Source of the DNA: Anaeramoeba flamelloides | Lineage: Eukaryota; Metamonada; Anaeramoebidae | NCBI GenBank assembly: GCA_027625915.1 | Contig: JANTQA010000032.1 | Coordinates: forward strand, 11,300,001-11,364,000 | Length of the DNA: 64,000 bases | Reading direction: 5' to 3' | Shown here: piece by piece, positions 36,480 to 46,986 of the stretch | How the letters are laid out: every line of letters begins with the position of its first letter | Numbering within the stretch: the stretch's first letter is position 1 | Position numbers and translations under genes: made by a program | The notes under the pieces: model-generated | What the model was told of the DNA's origin: nothing | The model's input: the letters and a program-made list of their open reading frames with translations, nothing else | Databases searched by the model: none

Positions 36480-37130
36480 TTAAATTATAAATCAATAACA
36501 ATTAATTAAATTTATAACCATATTATTTCTGTAAATTCTAAATAAACCAATTAATTGTTTTTAGGGGTTTATTCTTTATTTTCAATTTAATTTTTGAAAA
36601 AAAATATATGATCCTCATTTTGTATTATTAAAATACTTAAAACCAGTAAAATCAAAACTTTTACAAATAATAATCAAAAAATTATATATATATTGGTTTT
36701 TCTTATCTGATTATTTGATTTTTTCTTATTAGGTATTTTTAAAATAATTAGAAAAACAATAAAAAATATTATTTAATATAAAATTATCAAAAATTCTTTA
36801 TGAAAAATAATACGAAGTAGAATAACTCTGGTTTTTCACAGGGGATCATTTTTACCAACTTTATTAGTGCTAATTTCACATTTTCCTTTTAAAAAATATT
36901 CCACCTTTATAAAATCATGGGAATATGTTTGTAGATGTTTTCTTTTTCATGATAAAATGAAATCAAAAATCATTTTCATCAAAAAAAATTAATTCAATAT
37001 ATTAAATTATTATTCTATTTGGAATAGTAACCTAATAAAGATAAAACAGAAATTTTTAAAGATTTAATAAAGATTAAATATTTAGGTGTTCATTTGGGTT
37101 AAAATTTCACATATAATTTATAATCTAAAA
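36480..37130 (+). mobile_element. Second, more decayed LINE reverse-transcriptase relic
   Basis: Short blocks in the order expected of an RT: SGFSQGIIF (QG motif, ~36827), NMFVDVFFFMIK, which resembles the FVDDLVLIMK site of the first LINE with the second catalytic Asp lost (~36922), and IKIKYLGVHLG (~37068). All are on the plus strand, with stops between. It is 5'-truncated and inactive. Confidence 0.5.
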
Positions 37131-37539
37131 ATCACAAGTGGTGACATTACAACTGTCAGTAATTATTTAATAGTAATTCTCAAAATAATAATTTGAAGAT
37201 TAGACTAATTAAATCTTTTAACTTTAATCAATGAACATAAGGGATAAAAAAAATTCATTAACAAGAAAAAACTTTAAATTAGTTAAATTTTTGGATAAAT
37301 TTATATATAACTAGTAAATACAAAAAAAATAAAAATAAAAAAAAAAAATGGCAATTCTTATTTCCAAAACAGAATGAAAATCGAAATTGATTAGGTTTTT
37401 GATTTTATTTTTGATAATTTTTCAAATTTATATTTTTCTTTTTCTTTTTTTGATACTTTTTGTTATTTTATCAAATATGGGTTTTCTTTTTCTTTTTCTC
37501 TTTGATCTATTCCTTTTTTTTTTTTTTAATCCGTTTTTT

Positions 37540-37920
37540 TTTTTCAAAAGATCAGAAAGTGGAAAAAAAAATGATCTTCGAAAATACCAATAAACATTAA
37601 GACAATTGGGACTATACAAGGTCTTTTAAAATGTATACATTTAATGATCATAAAAAATTTTCTTGTTAACCTTTTTTCATTGAAAGTTCAGTAATAAAAA
37701 AATCCATAATACTCATTTCAAAAATTGTGACTAACTTTTTTTTAGTTTTTGGTTTTATTTTTTTTCATTTTTGAAATATCAGGTTTTTATAGGTTTAGAA
37801 CTATTTAAAAGTGAATTATTAAGAATTTTTAATTATTAGTTATTCTTGAATTCAAAAGAATATATATTTTTTTTTCAATTTGTTATTTTGGGTGAGTCAA
37901 AATTTTTGAAATGATGTTTA
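37540..37920 (+). repeat. Family E fragment (right half)
   Basis: Parallels 15890-16553: GATCTTCGAAAA, CTCATTTCAAAAATTGTGACT, ATATCAGGTTTTTATA and the end GGTGAGTCAAAATTTTTGAAA. The left TIR is absent. Confidence 0.55.
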
Positions 37921-38227
37921 CGTAGCATCTGTAAAACCTCCGAAAGTATAAGTACAAATAGTAATATATCCCCTTGAACAAGAAAAAAGAAAAAAAACAG
38001 GCAAAAAAAATTTATTTTTTTAATATTGAAAAAATTATTTTTTTTTTTTAATTGTTTTTTTAGTGTGATAAAATTTATTTGAAAAAAATCTTTATTCTTC
38101 AAATAATGATAGTTAAGATTAATTCTTAAAATAAATAGATTTATATCTTCTCGAATAAAAAAAGATATAAAAAGAAGAAAAAGGCAAGGAAAAAATTCTA
38201 ATTTTTCTCCACTATTGTTTAATTCTA

Positions 38228-38928
38228 TTATTTTTTTTTTGGTGGTGGTTTTGGGATTCCAGATTCTATTTTTATTATAATTATCAAGTTAAAACAAAAA
38301 ACAAAAAAAAAAATAAAAAAGGGAATAAATATTTAATATTTGATAATAAATCTCGAAAAAATATTTATAAACACAATTATATTTACCTCCTTCAAAAAAG
38401 ATATCACGATTAAAATCATTATCAAAATACTCTTCTGTTGGTGGTGGGAGTGGTGGTTCTATTTTTAATAAAGATATTAAAAATTAAAAAAAAGAATTGT
38501 TATGTGTGTATGTGTAAGAATAAAAAAAAATATTTTTATTTTTTGTTATTATTTGTAGGTTATGTTAGTTAAAAAGAAAGTACTTGGAATATTTGGATCA
38601 TCTTCTGATTCATCCTCACTCTCAGAAGTTATGTTTTCAGTATCAGTACCAGAAAATTCAAATTCTTGATTTTCAAGTGAAGATTCTATAATATAAAAGA
38701 TAGTAAACAATAAATAAATAAATAAATAGAAATAAAAATTGTATAAATAAATAAAAGAAAAAAAGGTAATTGGAAAATAAAAAAATAAAATGTTAAAATG
38801 TTGGTAAATATAATCCAAAATTTTGAACAAACCAATCTTATTTTTAATGTTACTTTAAATAATTTTAAAAGACGATGTGGATCGATTTTTTCTTTCTTCA
38901 AAATAATTAAAATATTTTTAAATGTGTT
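38228..38928 (-). CDS. C-terminal exons with acidic and Pro-rich tail, probably of the SH3 protein gene
   Basis: Three small exons join in phase. 38685-38584 encodes SSLENQEFEFSGTDTENITS and ESEDESEDDPNIP, with donor GTACTT. 38458-38387 encodes PPLPPPTEEYFDNDF and NRDIFFEG, with donor GTAAAT. 38265-38228 encodes ESGIPKPPPKKK and a TAA stop. Introns are about 125 and 121 bp. An upstream candidate exon begins at 38928 after TTTCTTTAG (NTFKNILIILKKEKIDPHRL), but its donor is unclear: GTCTTT after ...IDPH would give the right phase, GTTTGT would not. PLPPP and PKPPPKKK are SH3-ligand-like. The next coding upstream on this strand is the SH3 gene at 44228-45183, whose last exon can end in phase 0 as required, so one gene across a giant intron is likely but unproven. 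Confidence 0.55.
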
Positions 38929-39729
38929 CTAAAGAAAGAAATAACTAATTTTTTGATTTTTTTTTTAAATTAATTTAATTTTCCAATTCAATTTTTTTTT
39001 TTCTCATTTTAACAAGGATTTGTTGCTAATTGATGAATATTGGTTGTAAATTTGATTTTTATATTGAAAAAAAATATAAAAAAGGGTGATTAAATCGCAA
39101 TCAAAAGTTTTTTAGAAAACAAAATTTCTTGAAATATTATATTAAAAATTCTTTAAATTCAAATAAAAACTGGAAAACTTCAGAATTATTATAAAAATAA
39201 TTTCAAAAGAGTCAGAATAAATGTGATTTAAACAGCAAAAATATCTCAATCAAAAATCTTCCAGATCACTCCTGAAATTTCGTTCTTTTACTAATGGTCT
39301 AAATAGAGATTCATAATTTCTAAATGGAATTATTTTAAAATTATGTCTTTACTGTTTAAAATTTAAAAGACCTAAAAACCTTATTAGAAATTTAGACCAT
39401 TTTTTATGGTGATGGTGTGCTAAATATGAAAGATATGGAAATGGTTGGAAAAATTTATCAAAATAAACACAAGCAAAAAAATCAAAGAGAAAATAATCAA
39501 CACAATAAATAAAGAGAGACGATCCCTTAATAATGTTTTTTGCAAATAATGATGAATTTTATAAATATTCAATAGATTTTTTAATTAGATCTCTTCAATT
39601 GAGATATATTTTAAAATCTTAAATCCCATTTTTGCTTTTGCGTTGTTTTCTCTCTTTTTTGTTTTTTCTTCTTTTTCTTTTTTTTCTTTCTCTTTTTTTC
39701 TGTTTTTTTTTCTTTCTTCGATATACATC

Positions 39730-39741
39730 CACACATACACA

Positions 39742-39839
<98 letters not shown>

Positions 39840-39863
39840 TATATATATATATATATATATATA
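39730..39863. repeat. AC (about 105 bp) plus AT microsatellite
   Basis: Nearly pure AC repeat with two AT interruptions at its left end, followed directly by about 12 AT units. It lies downstream of a long C/T-rich stretch (39650-39715). This is the largest simple repeat of the window. Confidence 0.95.
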
Positions 39864-40429
39864 TTTATCCAATAGTAATTTGCGGTCTTAAAGATGAAAT
39901 CCCAAAAAATGAAATCCAATTTTTGTAAATTTTTATCTAACTTGTATTGAGAAATAATGTAACAAAACATTCATTTTCAAAATCTTATTCGGGAATAATT
40001 ATTTTACTCTATATCAGCCAAAAAAACTTGAAATGAATACTCAAAAAGGTATTTAAAATATTTTACTTTTTTGGTTTTTTCGTAATTAAATAGAACAACA
40101 CTATATTAGGAATGTTATGTTTCCTAAACCACTAATTTTGCATTTAATATTTTGTTGAATCAAGTGGGAAGCTATGATCTCTGGGCATTCTCGCAAAAAT
40201 ATAATGCAATATATAAATCGAGAGGGATTTTGTTCATATTCCCATTCAGGTTTTTATTTTTTATAATAGCCTAAAAATATTTCAATCGGTCTAAAGATTT
40301 CTTCAACGTATTAGTGGTAATATGAAACATAAGACCGGTTTTTAATTAAAATTATAACTAGTGGTGATTTTTGTAACTTTTTGAGAAAATAAAATTATAA
40401 ATAATCAGAAATAATGTGGTTAAGAGTAA

Positions 40430-40495
40430 TCGAATCTCCATATCTTCGGATTGTAAGTTGGCCACTTTACCACTGGAATATCATCGATTCTCATT
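40430..40495 (-). other. tRNA-like relic or Pol III promoter-like sequence
   Basis: On the minus strand the order is CCAGTGGTAAAGTGGCC (A-box/D-arm-like), CTTACAA (anticodon-loop-like with T33 and A37), and GGAGATTCGATTACTC (B box GrTTCGAnTc and T-arm-like with one A:A mismatch). Anticodon and acceptor stems do not pair well, so this is at most a decayed tRNA or tRNA-derived SINE head. Confidence 0.25.
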
Positions 40496-42337
40496 TTTTT
40501 TTTTATTATTAAGAGGTTTAATCTTGATAGAATTTTGAATTGAATATGAAAAAAATTGTACTGCATTTTATTGTTTAAAAAAATCGTTTGTATCTTTATC
40601 ATAATGCCAATTTTTTATTGAATTTTGTAATGCCTCTTTTTTCAAAAAAAAGTGTTTAATTTTTTTTTCCATTTTTGGAAATATTTTTATCAAATTTTTT
40701 TGAAATATATATGTCTTAATATACGAAAAAAATGTTTTTTTAAAAAAAAGAATTTGTTTTAATGAATATTAACATCTAAATTTGATTAGAATATTGTTAA
40801 ACCTAGCCCTTGATTCACTATTTTGTTTAACTACACCCAGAATCTTTTACTAAAAATTGTAAAAAAAATAAAAATATTTTCAACGTTTTATTATCTTTTA
40901 GTTATTAAAATCAAATTATTTTAAAGATCAGTCCAAAGGGTATTGAAGTTGCTTGTTTTTATCAGAAATTCCAACAATAAAGAAAACCATTTTATTTTTT
41001 TGAAAAAATTGAAATTTCCATTAAATTTTTTTCTTGAAAAAATACAACCCCTTTTTTTCTGTACCAAGTGGAACACACACCACCAAAAAAAAAAACAATT
41101 TTAAAGACAAAATTGAAATTAAACTATTCTTTCTATGGGTTGAGACAATAAATTTCTCTTTTTTGTTATTTTCTTCAACCAAAAAAAGATAAAAGCTAAC
41201 TACTACCAATCATCCAAGTTTCAAATGGTTTTATTTCCGATGTGTATTTGTAATTTTTAAAACCCACTTGGTGATAAATAATCTCAAAAAGTAAATCTCA
41301 TTTATGAAAATGAGTAACAAATCCCCAATTTCTATTAAAGATTTAATTTTTTTATGAAAAATTTCGCTTCAAAAAAAGCAATTAAATCCATTTTTCCAGT
41401 CTAACTCTAAACTAAATAACGTTTTATTGTTTAGAATTTGAAATTGTAAAAATGGTTTATTTCCAAAAAATTATTCCAAAAAAAAAATGATATCTTCTTT
41501 TGTTTCAAAAATTTAGTGTTTCAAGGCATTTTGTTTTTCAATACAAATCTATTTTGTAAAAATCTCTTATGATCAAAAAAGTAGAGTTTCTAAACTTTTT
41601 TAACCTTGTTAAATTCAAATTTCTACTAAGTAACTCTTCATTCAATTCGTAATTAATAATTTTTTTATTATGTTTTCACAATAAGCAAAAAATGTTTCGG
41701 TTTATTATCTTTGAATATTTTTTTCTTTATTAGTTTATTGATCAACGGTTCCCATTCAATTTTTAATAATAATATAAGAGTCAATATTATTTTTTGGTGT
41801 CGATTACTGGAAATTAGAAAAAATAAAAAATACCGAAATTGTATCGAAAGACATATAATTGGTTCTATTATACGATTCGTATTAATATTCCTTTTAATTT
41901 TTTATTAGCAATTTATGAATAGAACCATTTATAATGAATTTATTATTTAAAAGAAATCTAAAAAAAAATCCTCACTTTTTTGGAAATAATTTATACTTAT
42001 ATTATTAAATAATATCCATTAATAAGTTTTTGAAAATATGAAGTTGTGAGTTTTTGTGTTGGTTGTTTTGTTGATCTTTCGTATTTTTTTAAATTTTATT
42101 TTTTCTTGAGATGGAAGATAAAGACACTGGAAGTAATTCTCCAATCAAAATATTCTTTTAACTAAATGTAAAAATATTTAAAAGAGATCTGTTAAATTTA
42201 AATGTAGCTTTATAACATTTTTATAATCAAGTTTAAAATACTGTTATTTCCCAATTAAGAAATGATACTGTTACAATCAAATTATACCCATTCAAAATTT
42301 ATCTCAAAAGCTCAAGAAAGGAAGCTTAATTAAATTT

Positions 42338-42592
42338 ACTGTTATTTTCCAATTAATAAATGAAAATTTTTATTTCAATTTCCAGCCCGGATATTAATTA
42401 TTACTGTTACAACCAAATTAGCAAATTAAAAATATTGTCTTAGAGTTCACTAAGGAAGTTTTGTATTATTGCCTAAAAAAATCATTTCTAAAAGATGTTG
42501 TTAAGATCTTGGATTTCCATCAACTATTAAACTAGAAAAATATTTTGGAAAGTGAACCAAAAATTTTCGTTTGTAAATGGAAAATAATAGTA
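42338..42592. repeat. MITE family M3, copy 2 (255 bp)
   Basis: The left end ACTGTTATTTTCCAATTAAT with AAATGAAAATTTTTATTTC matches copy 1 at 11141-11380. The right end reads TGGAAAATAATAGTA. Part of the tip is repeated upstream at ~42240 (ACTGTTATTTCCCAATTAAG), possibly a second truncated copy. Confidence 0.7.
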
Positions 42593-42885
42593 GTGTTAAA
42601 TACTGGTAAAAATTTGTTTTTTTTTTTTTTTGGACAAGAGCCCAAGGTTTTGGAAACTTTTTTAAAACGAGTTTAATTTTTCTATAAATAAATTAATTCA
42701 AAATTTCATTTCAAATTCTCTAAAAAAATATTTTGAGTAAAAGTATTTTTGAATACCAATTACCAGAAATCACAGAAATAATTGAAATCACAAAAGTATG
42801 CCTTCTCAAAGATGATCTAACCAATTTTAGTTTTTGTAAGACGAAATGAAATTTTTGTAGGTTTTTTTTGTGTATTTATCAGTAC

Positions 42886-43973
42886 TTAAGGTTTACAATC
42901 CCTGAAATTTGAAAGAAGATTATCTTACGTAGGGTGCAGTGACTTGTTAATTTGGTTCTTAGCTGATAGATCTTGGTTTTGGTATGAGTTTTAAAAGTGG
43001 TTCAAAAAGGTTATATTTGGTAATTTTTTTTTTTTTTTCCGAAATCAGAAATGAAGAGTGTATGACGAATATAATGTAAGTTAAGTAATAATAAACTATC
43101 TTCCAAAATTTTGGACATAGTTTAAACAGTGGAAAGAGCATCATTATCACACTTTAAATTTAATTTAGAATGAATTTTGCTTTTAAAAACTATTTTCATT
43201 TTTTGTTTTTTTGTTTTGTTTTCAATTCCTTTTTTCCAGTTACATAATCTGTTTGGTTAGATCTGGAAATTTTTTTCGATGGTTGATAGAAGGTAAATGT
43301 TGAGTTTGTTGAAATAGAAAAAATCACATACAATTGGTTGATGATATCTTATCATTTGATCGATCAACAATTATTGGTGAAATTTGAACAAATTTACCAA
43401 TACATTTTTTGTTCCGCTTGTTTCATTATTTTTTACACACCAATTTTTATTTTTGAGTTTTATATTTATTTCTTTTATTTGGATTAAAATGATTACTTAT
43501 TAAAACATTAATACCCTGTAACTTAAATGTGGTTTTGTATTAGGTTGGGGAAAATACAATAAATTGAGTTTTGTTTTGCGTTTTTTTGATTTTGGGTGTG
43601 TCCAAATTTTTGGAATGGGGTTTAAAATGTGGTTTTTGGGTTGTTGATTGAAATTTTAATTAGGTTTGGTTTTATTTGGTGATTTTAAAAAATAATTTTT
43701 TCCTTTAGTTAATTGGCTAAAAAGTAAATCAAGATTCTTTTCTACAACCCAAAAATTTCAATTTATTCTTAAACACCTACCAATATATTAATCTTACACC
43801 CTTCAATTCGGATTTCGGATAAAAAAAAAAATAAATTGTCAAAAATTGCCTTTTTGAACCACTTTTAAAACTCATACCAAATCCAAGATCTATCAACTAA
43901 GAACCAAATTAACAAGTCACTGCACCCTACGTAAGATAATCTTTTTTCAAATTTCAGGGATTGTAAACCTTAA
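42886..43973. mobile_element. Foldback element with ~190-bp arms and a nested MITE in the loop
   Basis: Left arm 42886-43080 and right arm 43780-43973 are reverse complements: TTAAGGTTTACAATCCCTGA, CTTACGTAGGGTGCAGTGAC, GAACCACTTTTAAAACTCAT. MITE copy B occupies 43091-43624, immediately inside the left arm. The outermost ~30 bp recur once more at 44163-44195. Confidence 0.8.
43091..43624. repeat. MITE family M1, copy B (534 bp)
   Basis: Ends are CTTCCAAAATTTTGGACATA and, inverted, GTGTCCAAATTTTTGGAATG. It shares most internal blocks with copy A (7364-7913), including ATCATTTGATCGATCAAC. Confidence 0.8.
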
Positions 43974-44227
43974 ATTTTGCTTAGTCTCAAAATTAAAAGA
44001 ATTTTTTCCCTAATTTCCCATAGAGATGTATCTTTTGAGAAAAGTATATAACAATAATCAGTAAATAATCTGAGTTGAGGCTGGGTGAGATGATAAAAGT
44101 ATAAAAAAAAAAAAATAAATGAATTGGTGTTTGACATTTCTCTGCAGGCGCCAGGAAGGGTGAAGGTTTACAATCCCTGAAATTTGAAAAAAGGAAAAAA
44201 TATGAAAAAAAAAAAAGAATAAAACAC

Positions 44228-45183
44228 TTTACGTTGTAATAATTTTGATTTGTTGCGTATTTGGTCGATTTGTTGTTGGCTTTTTTTTAGTGACGCTCTT
44301 CTTGTTCTTTTTTTAGGTTTTTGTTTTTCTTGGTTCTGTGTTCCTTCAATTAATTTTAATTCAACTTTCCTACTTTCGATTGTCTCTAATAAGCGTTTCG
44401 AAATAGCTGCTTTTTTTTTAAGAATTGTATTAATAAGCTTTTCTTTTTTGATCATGATTTCGTGTGTATAAGGATGTGATGTCAGTGTGGTTCTTATTTG
44501 GACAAGATACTCTGACAGATCCATATTAGGAAGTTTTATTTTCTCTTCCAAAGTATTCCTTAATTCAATTGCCTGATAGAAGTGGTCATCGAAAAAGGTT
44601 TGGTTATTTTCAAAAGATTGCCTAAATTTACTTTTAATCATGCTTTGTTGCGCTTTAATCTTTTTTCTCAAGACTTCACTTACTTCGGTAAGGATGTCTT
44701 TCGCAACTTTTTAGTTTTTGCAAGGTTAATTTTCCGGTTTTGGGGATTTAGTTTTGAAAAAATTAGAAGAAAAGAAGGAAACAAGAGTTGAAATGGGAAT
44801 GTGGTTTAATTGAATCAAATTTGTTGAATTCTTTTTTTAATTTTTTGGAATTTCAAGAAAAGGAAAAAAATTCAAAAAAAAAAAAAAGAAAAGAAAAAAA
44901 GGGATCAAAAGTTAAAAATTATTTCGAAAACACTAATTCACATACTAACAGATGGTGGTGCTTTTGGCAATGTTAAGTCTTGGACATAATTACTGGGGAA
45001 AAATCCTTTTTGTGAATCTAAAGATCCTTCCCACCAGCCATCACTATTACGGGAGATAATCTTTATACGATCTCCACTATTGAAATTTAACATCTCAGTT
45101 TCTTCTGTTTGATAGTCGTACAGAGCTTTTGCAATGTTCTTATATTTCTTAAAGGCTTGTTTTTTTTTTTTTTGTTTGCTCAT
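44228..45183 (-). CDS. SH3-domain protein with helical region (N-terminal exons)
   Basis: Exon 1 (45183-44946) encodes a Lys-rich start and a classic SH3 domain at residues ~18-70: AKALYDYQTEETEMLNFNSG, then DGWWEGSLDSQKGFFPSNYV. The donor GTATGT and a 239-bp intron ending CTAAAAAG join in phase to exon 2 (44706 to 44233 or 44228): PPSVIAKDILTEVSEVLRKK, followed by about 150 mostly helical residues with basic KPKKRTRRASLKK. Exon 2 ends ...NKSKLLQRK at either GTAAAG (phase 1) or GTGTTT (phase 0). The stop codons after that are intronic. Role (family): SH3 domains bind Pro-rich ligands in cytoskeletal and signalling adaptors. The probable C-terminal exons are at 38228-38928. The plus-strand ORFs here are antisense shadows. 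Confidence 0.8.
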
Positions 45184-45926
45184 TGTAAAAAAACAAAAAT
45201 GGATCTTGATTTGGAAAAAATGAATTTTATTGGAAATGCTGCTGAAGGGACTCGTCTCGATTATTTTATTAATTTTACGGCCAATTTATAAATAAGGACT
45301 CATTATCTAGAAATGTGTTTAATATTGAAAATAAACAGTTATTTTTCCAATCTAAGTAATTGGCAAAAAATTTTCTCAATATCTATTAACTTTAGGTAAA
45401 AAAATTAAATAGAGATTAATCCCTTAACCAGTTTTTTTTGGTTCTGTCAAATTAGATATGGAAAATAACACTAAATTTCTAACAGAATGATACTATTATA
45501 ATTCAGTTATTATAACAAATAATTTCCACACATTGAAATTAACCATTTTTTTGCTAAAGTTTTGAAAACTAGATCTTTTTATTGAATACCTTTATTCTTA
45601 AGTTAGGAAATTCAATCTAATTTCAAGAAGAGTAACAAATACTTTTGAAAATTATGATTGGTTGAAGTGGTTTTTTTTGGAGTCAATGGATTTGAAATAG
45701 GGAAATTTATAATCTCCTTGAGTAGTAAATTTTTTTAAATTTTGGACTGAAAAATAAAAAATAAATTTTAAGATATGATCAAAAGTAAATCAAAAACAAA
45801 TTTCTTTTATTGGGAATAAAAGAGTTGGAAAAAGTATAAAATTGAAATAAAATTCAATTTTAAAAATAATAATTTTTAAAGAAATAGCACTTTCCCGATT
45901 TTTGACAATTTTAAATGTAAGAACAC

Positions 45927-45997
45927 TACAGTACAAAGATTTTTTTATATCTCACATTTTGTTGAAAGTTTGAGTCTTGAAAGTGGAACTGAGTGTA
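45927..45997. repeat. Remnant of MITE family M2
   Basis: ACATTTTGTTGAAAGTTTGA followed by GTCTTGAAAGTGGAACTGAG matches the right TIR of the 200-bp elements at 46786 and 57090. The left half is mostly lost. Confidence 0.55.
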
Positions 45998-46785
45998 GAA
46001 ATGCAGTTTTTTTTATAGTTTTTATCATATTTTTGTATTTTGGGCGATAAAAGATTTATCTCCTAAAATACTAACTCTATTTTTTGAGATTAAATCCACA
46101 CATTGATTAATCATTTTGTGAAATCTTGTGTTATAATAGAAGTCTAATATTCTATGACTATATTTACTTAGGGTTTATTATGTGTGACTTTGATTGATTT
46201 AATGTATAGATCTTCTCTTTAAAAAAAGATTCACTTTTTTTAAATTTGAAAGGTCAATTAAAGTTTACTTTACTAACTTATTTTGACAAGAGTATATAAA
46301 ATAAGTTTTATTCTTTGAAAATCATGATTTTACAACATCAAACAAGAAATGTGTTTAACGGTTTTCAAGTATTAACTTATGTGTTAATAAAAATAATAAG
46401 ATAGCTTTTTTTACTTTTATATTGGAAACTAGTTAATTGTGGATTTCGAAAAATACACTCAAATAAATAAATTATTTGAATAGTGGATTAACTCATCCAT
46501 TTCATAAATCGAAACACTAATTATACAAAAAAAAATTTAAAGGATCTTGGTAAGATATCATTTTATTTTTAAAAAATAATATTCTCTTAATGAATTTCTC
46601 TAAATTGTCTAACTTTATCCGAGATTTATCTGTAACTCAAGTATAATGTAATTGTGTGTAAATGAAATGAATATTTGATGGTTAAATGGTTTGAAAAATA
46701 TGTTATAAATCTTATTGTATAATAAATTTTTAATTTAGAAAGGGAATTAAAATAAATTCCAAAATGAAAATTTTTAATTGTAATC

Positions 46786-46986
46786 TACAGTCAGTTCCAC
46801 TGTTAAGACACAAACTTTCAACTAAATTTAAGGCACAAAAAAATCTAAAATTAAGGCACAAAATTTGGATTTTTTGTTTTTTACAATTTATTTTACTAGA
46901 ATCTGAATTTTGTGTCTTAATTTGAGATTTTTATTGTACCTTATATTTCGTTGAAAGTTTGTGCCTTAAAAGTGGAACTGACTGTA
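46786..46986. mobile_element. MITE family M2 copy, 201 bp, TA-flanked, tip TACAGTCAGTTCCAC
   Basis: TACAGTCAGTTCCACTGTTA with AGACACAAACTTTCAAC faces GTGGAACTGACTGTA-type ends on the opposite strand. TIRs extend over most of each half, and both ends sit at a TA. The CAGTC..-type tip and TA duplication are typical of Tc1/mariner MITEs. Confidence 0.85.

Larger units (their letters stand above)
34663..38227. other. Intergenic region upstream of the kinase gene
   Basis: Holds a partial M1 MITE (35402-35640), a second LINE relic (36480-37130) and a family E fragment (37540-37920). The remainder (34663-35400, 35641-36480) shows no gene. The ORFs at 37387-37593 and 37875-38102 are Phe/Lys homopolymer readings. 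Confidence 0.6.
38929..44227 (-). other. Putative giant intron (~5.3 kb) of the SH3 gene
   Basis: No convincing exon was found between the SH3 exons and 38928. It contains the AC microsatellite (39730-39863), a tRNA-like relic (~40430-40495), two MITEs and a foldback with a nested MITE (42886-43973). A possible short exon reading after CAAATTTCAG at 44180 (IVNLHPSWRLQRNVKHQ) could not be placed. The ORFs at 39585-39970 are translations of the AC repeat; those at 41021 and 41711 are not recognised. Confidence 0.4.

Noticed and set aside
39290-39610. Possible third LINE fragment (GNGWKNL-like reading)
   Set aside because: Only one weak motif, too little to support an element.
39585-39970. Overlapping ORFs on both strands of up to 119 codons
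   Set aside because: Pure translation of the AC and AT microsatellites and flanking C/T tracts.
42959-43150. 63-codon minus-strand ORF
   Set aside because: Lies across the foldback arm and the MITE B tip.
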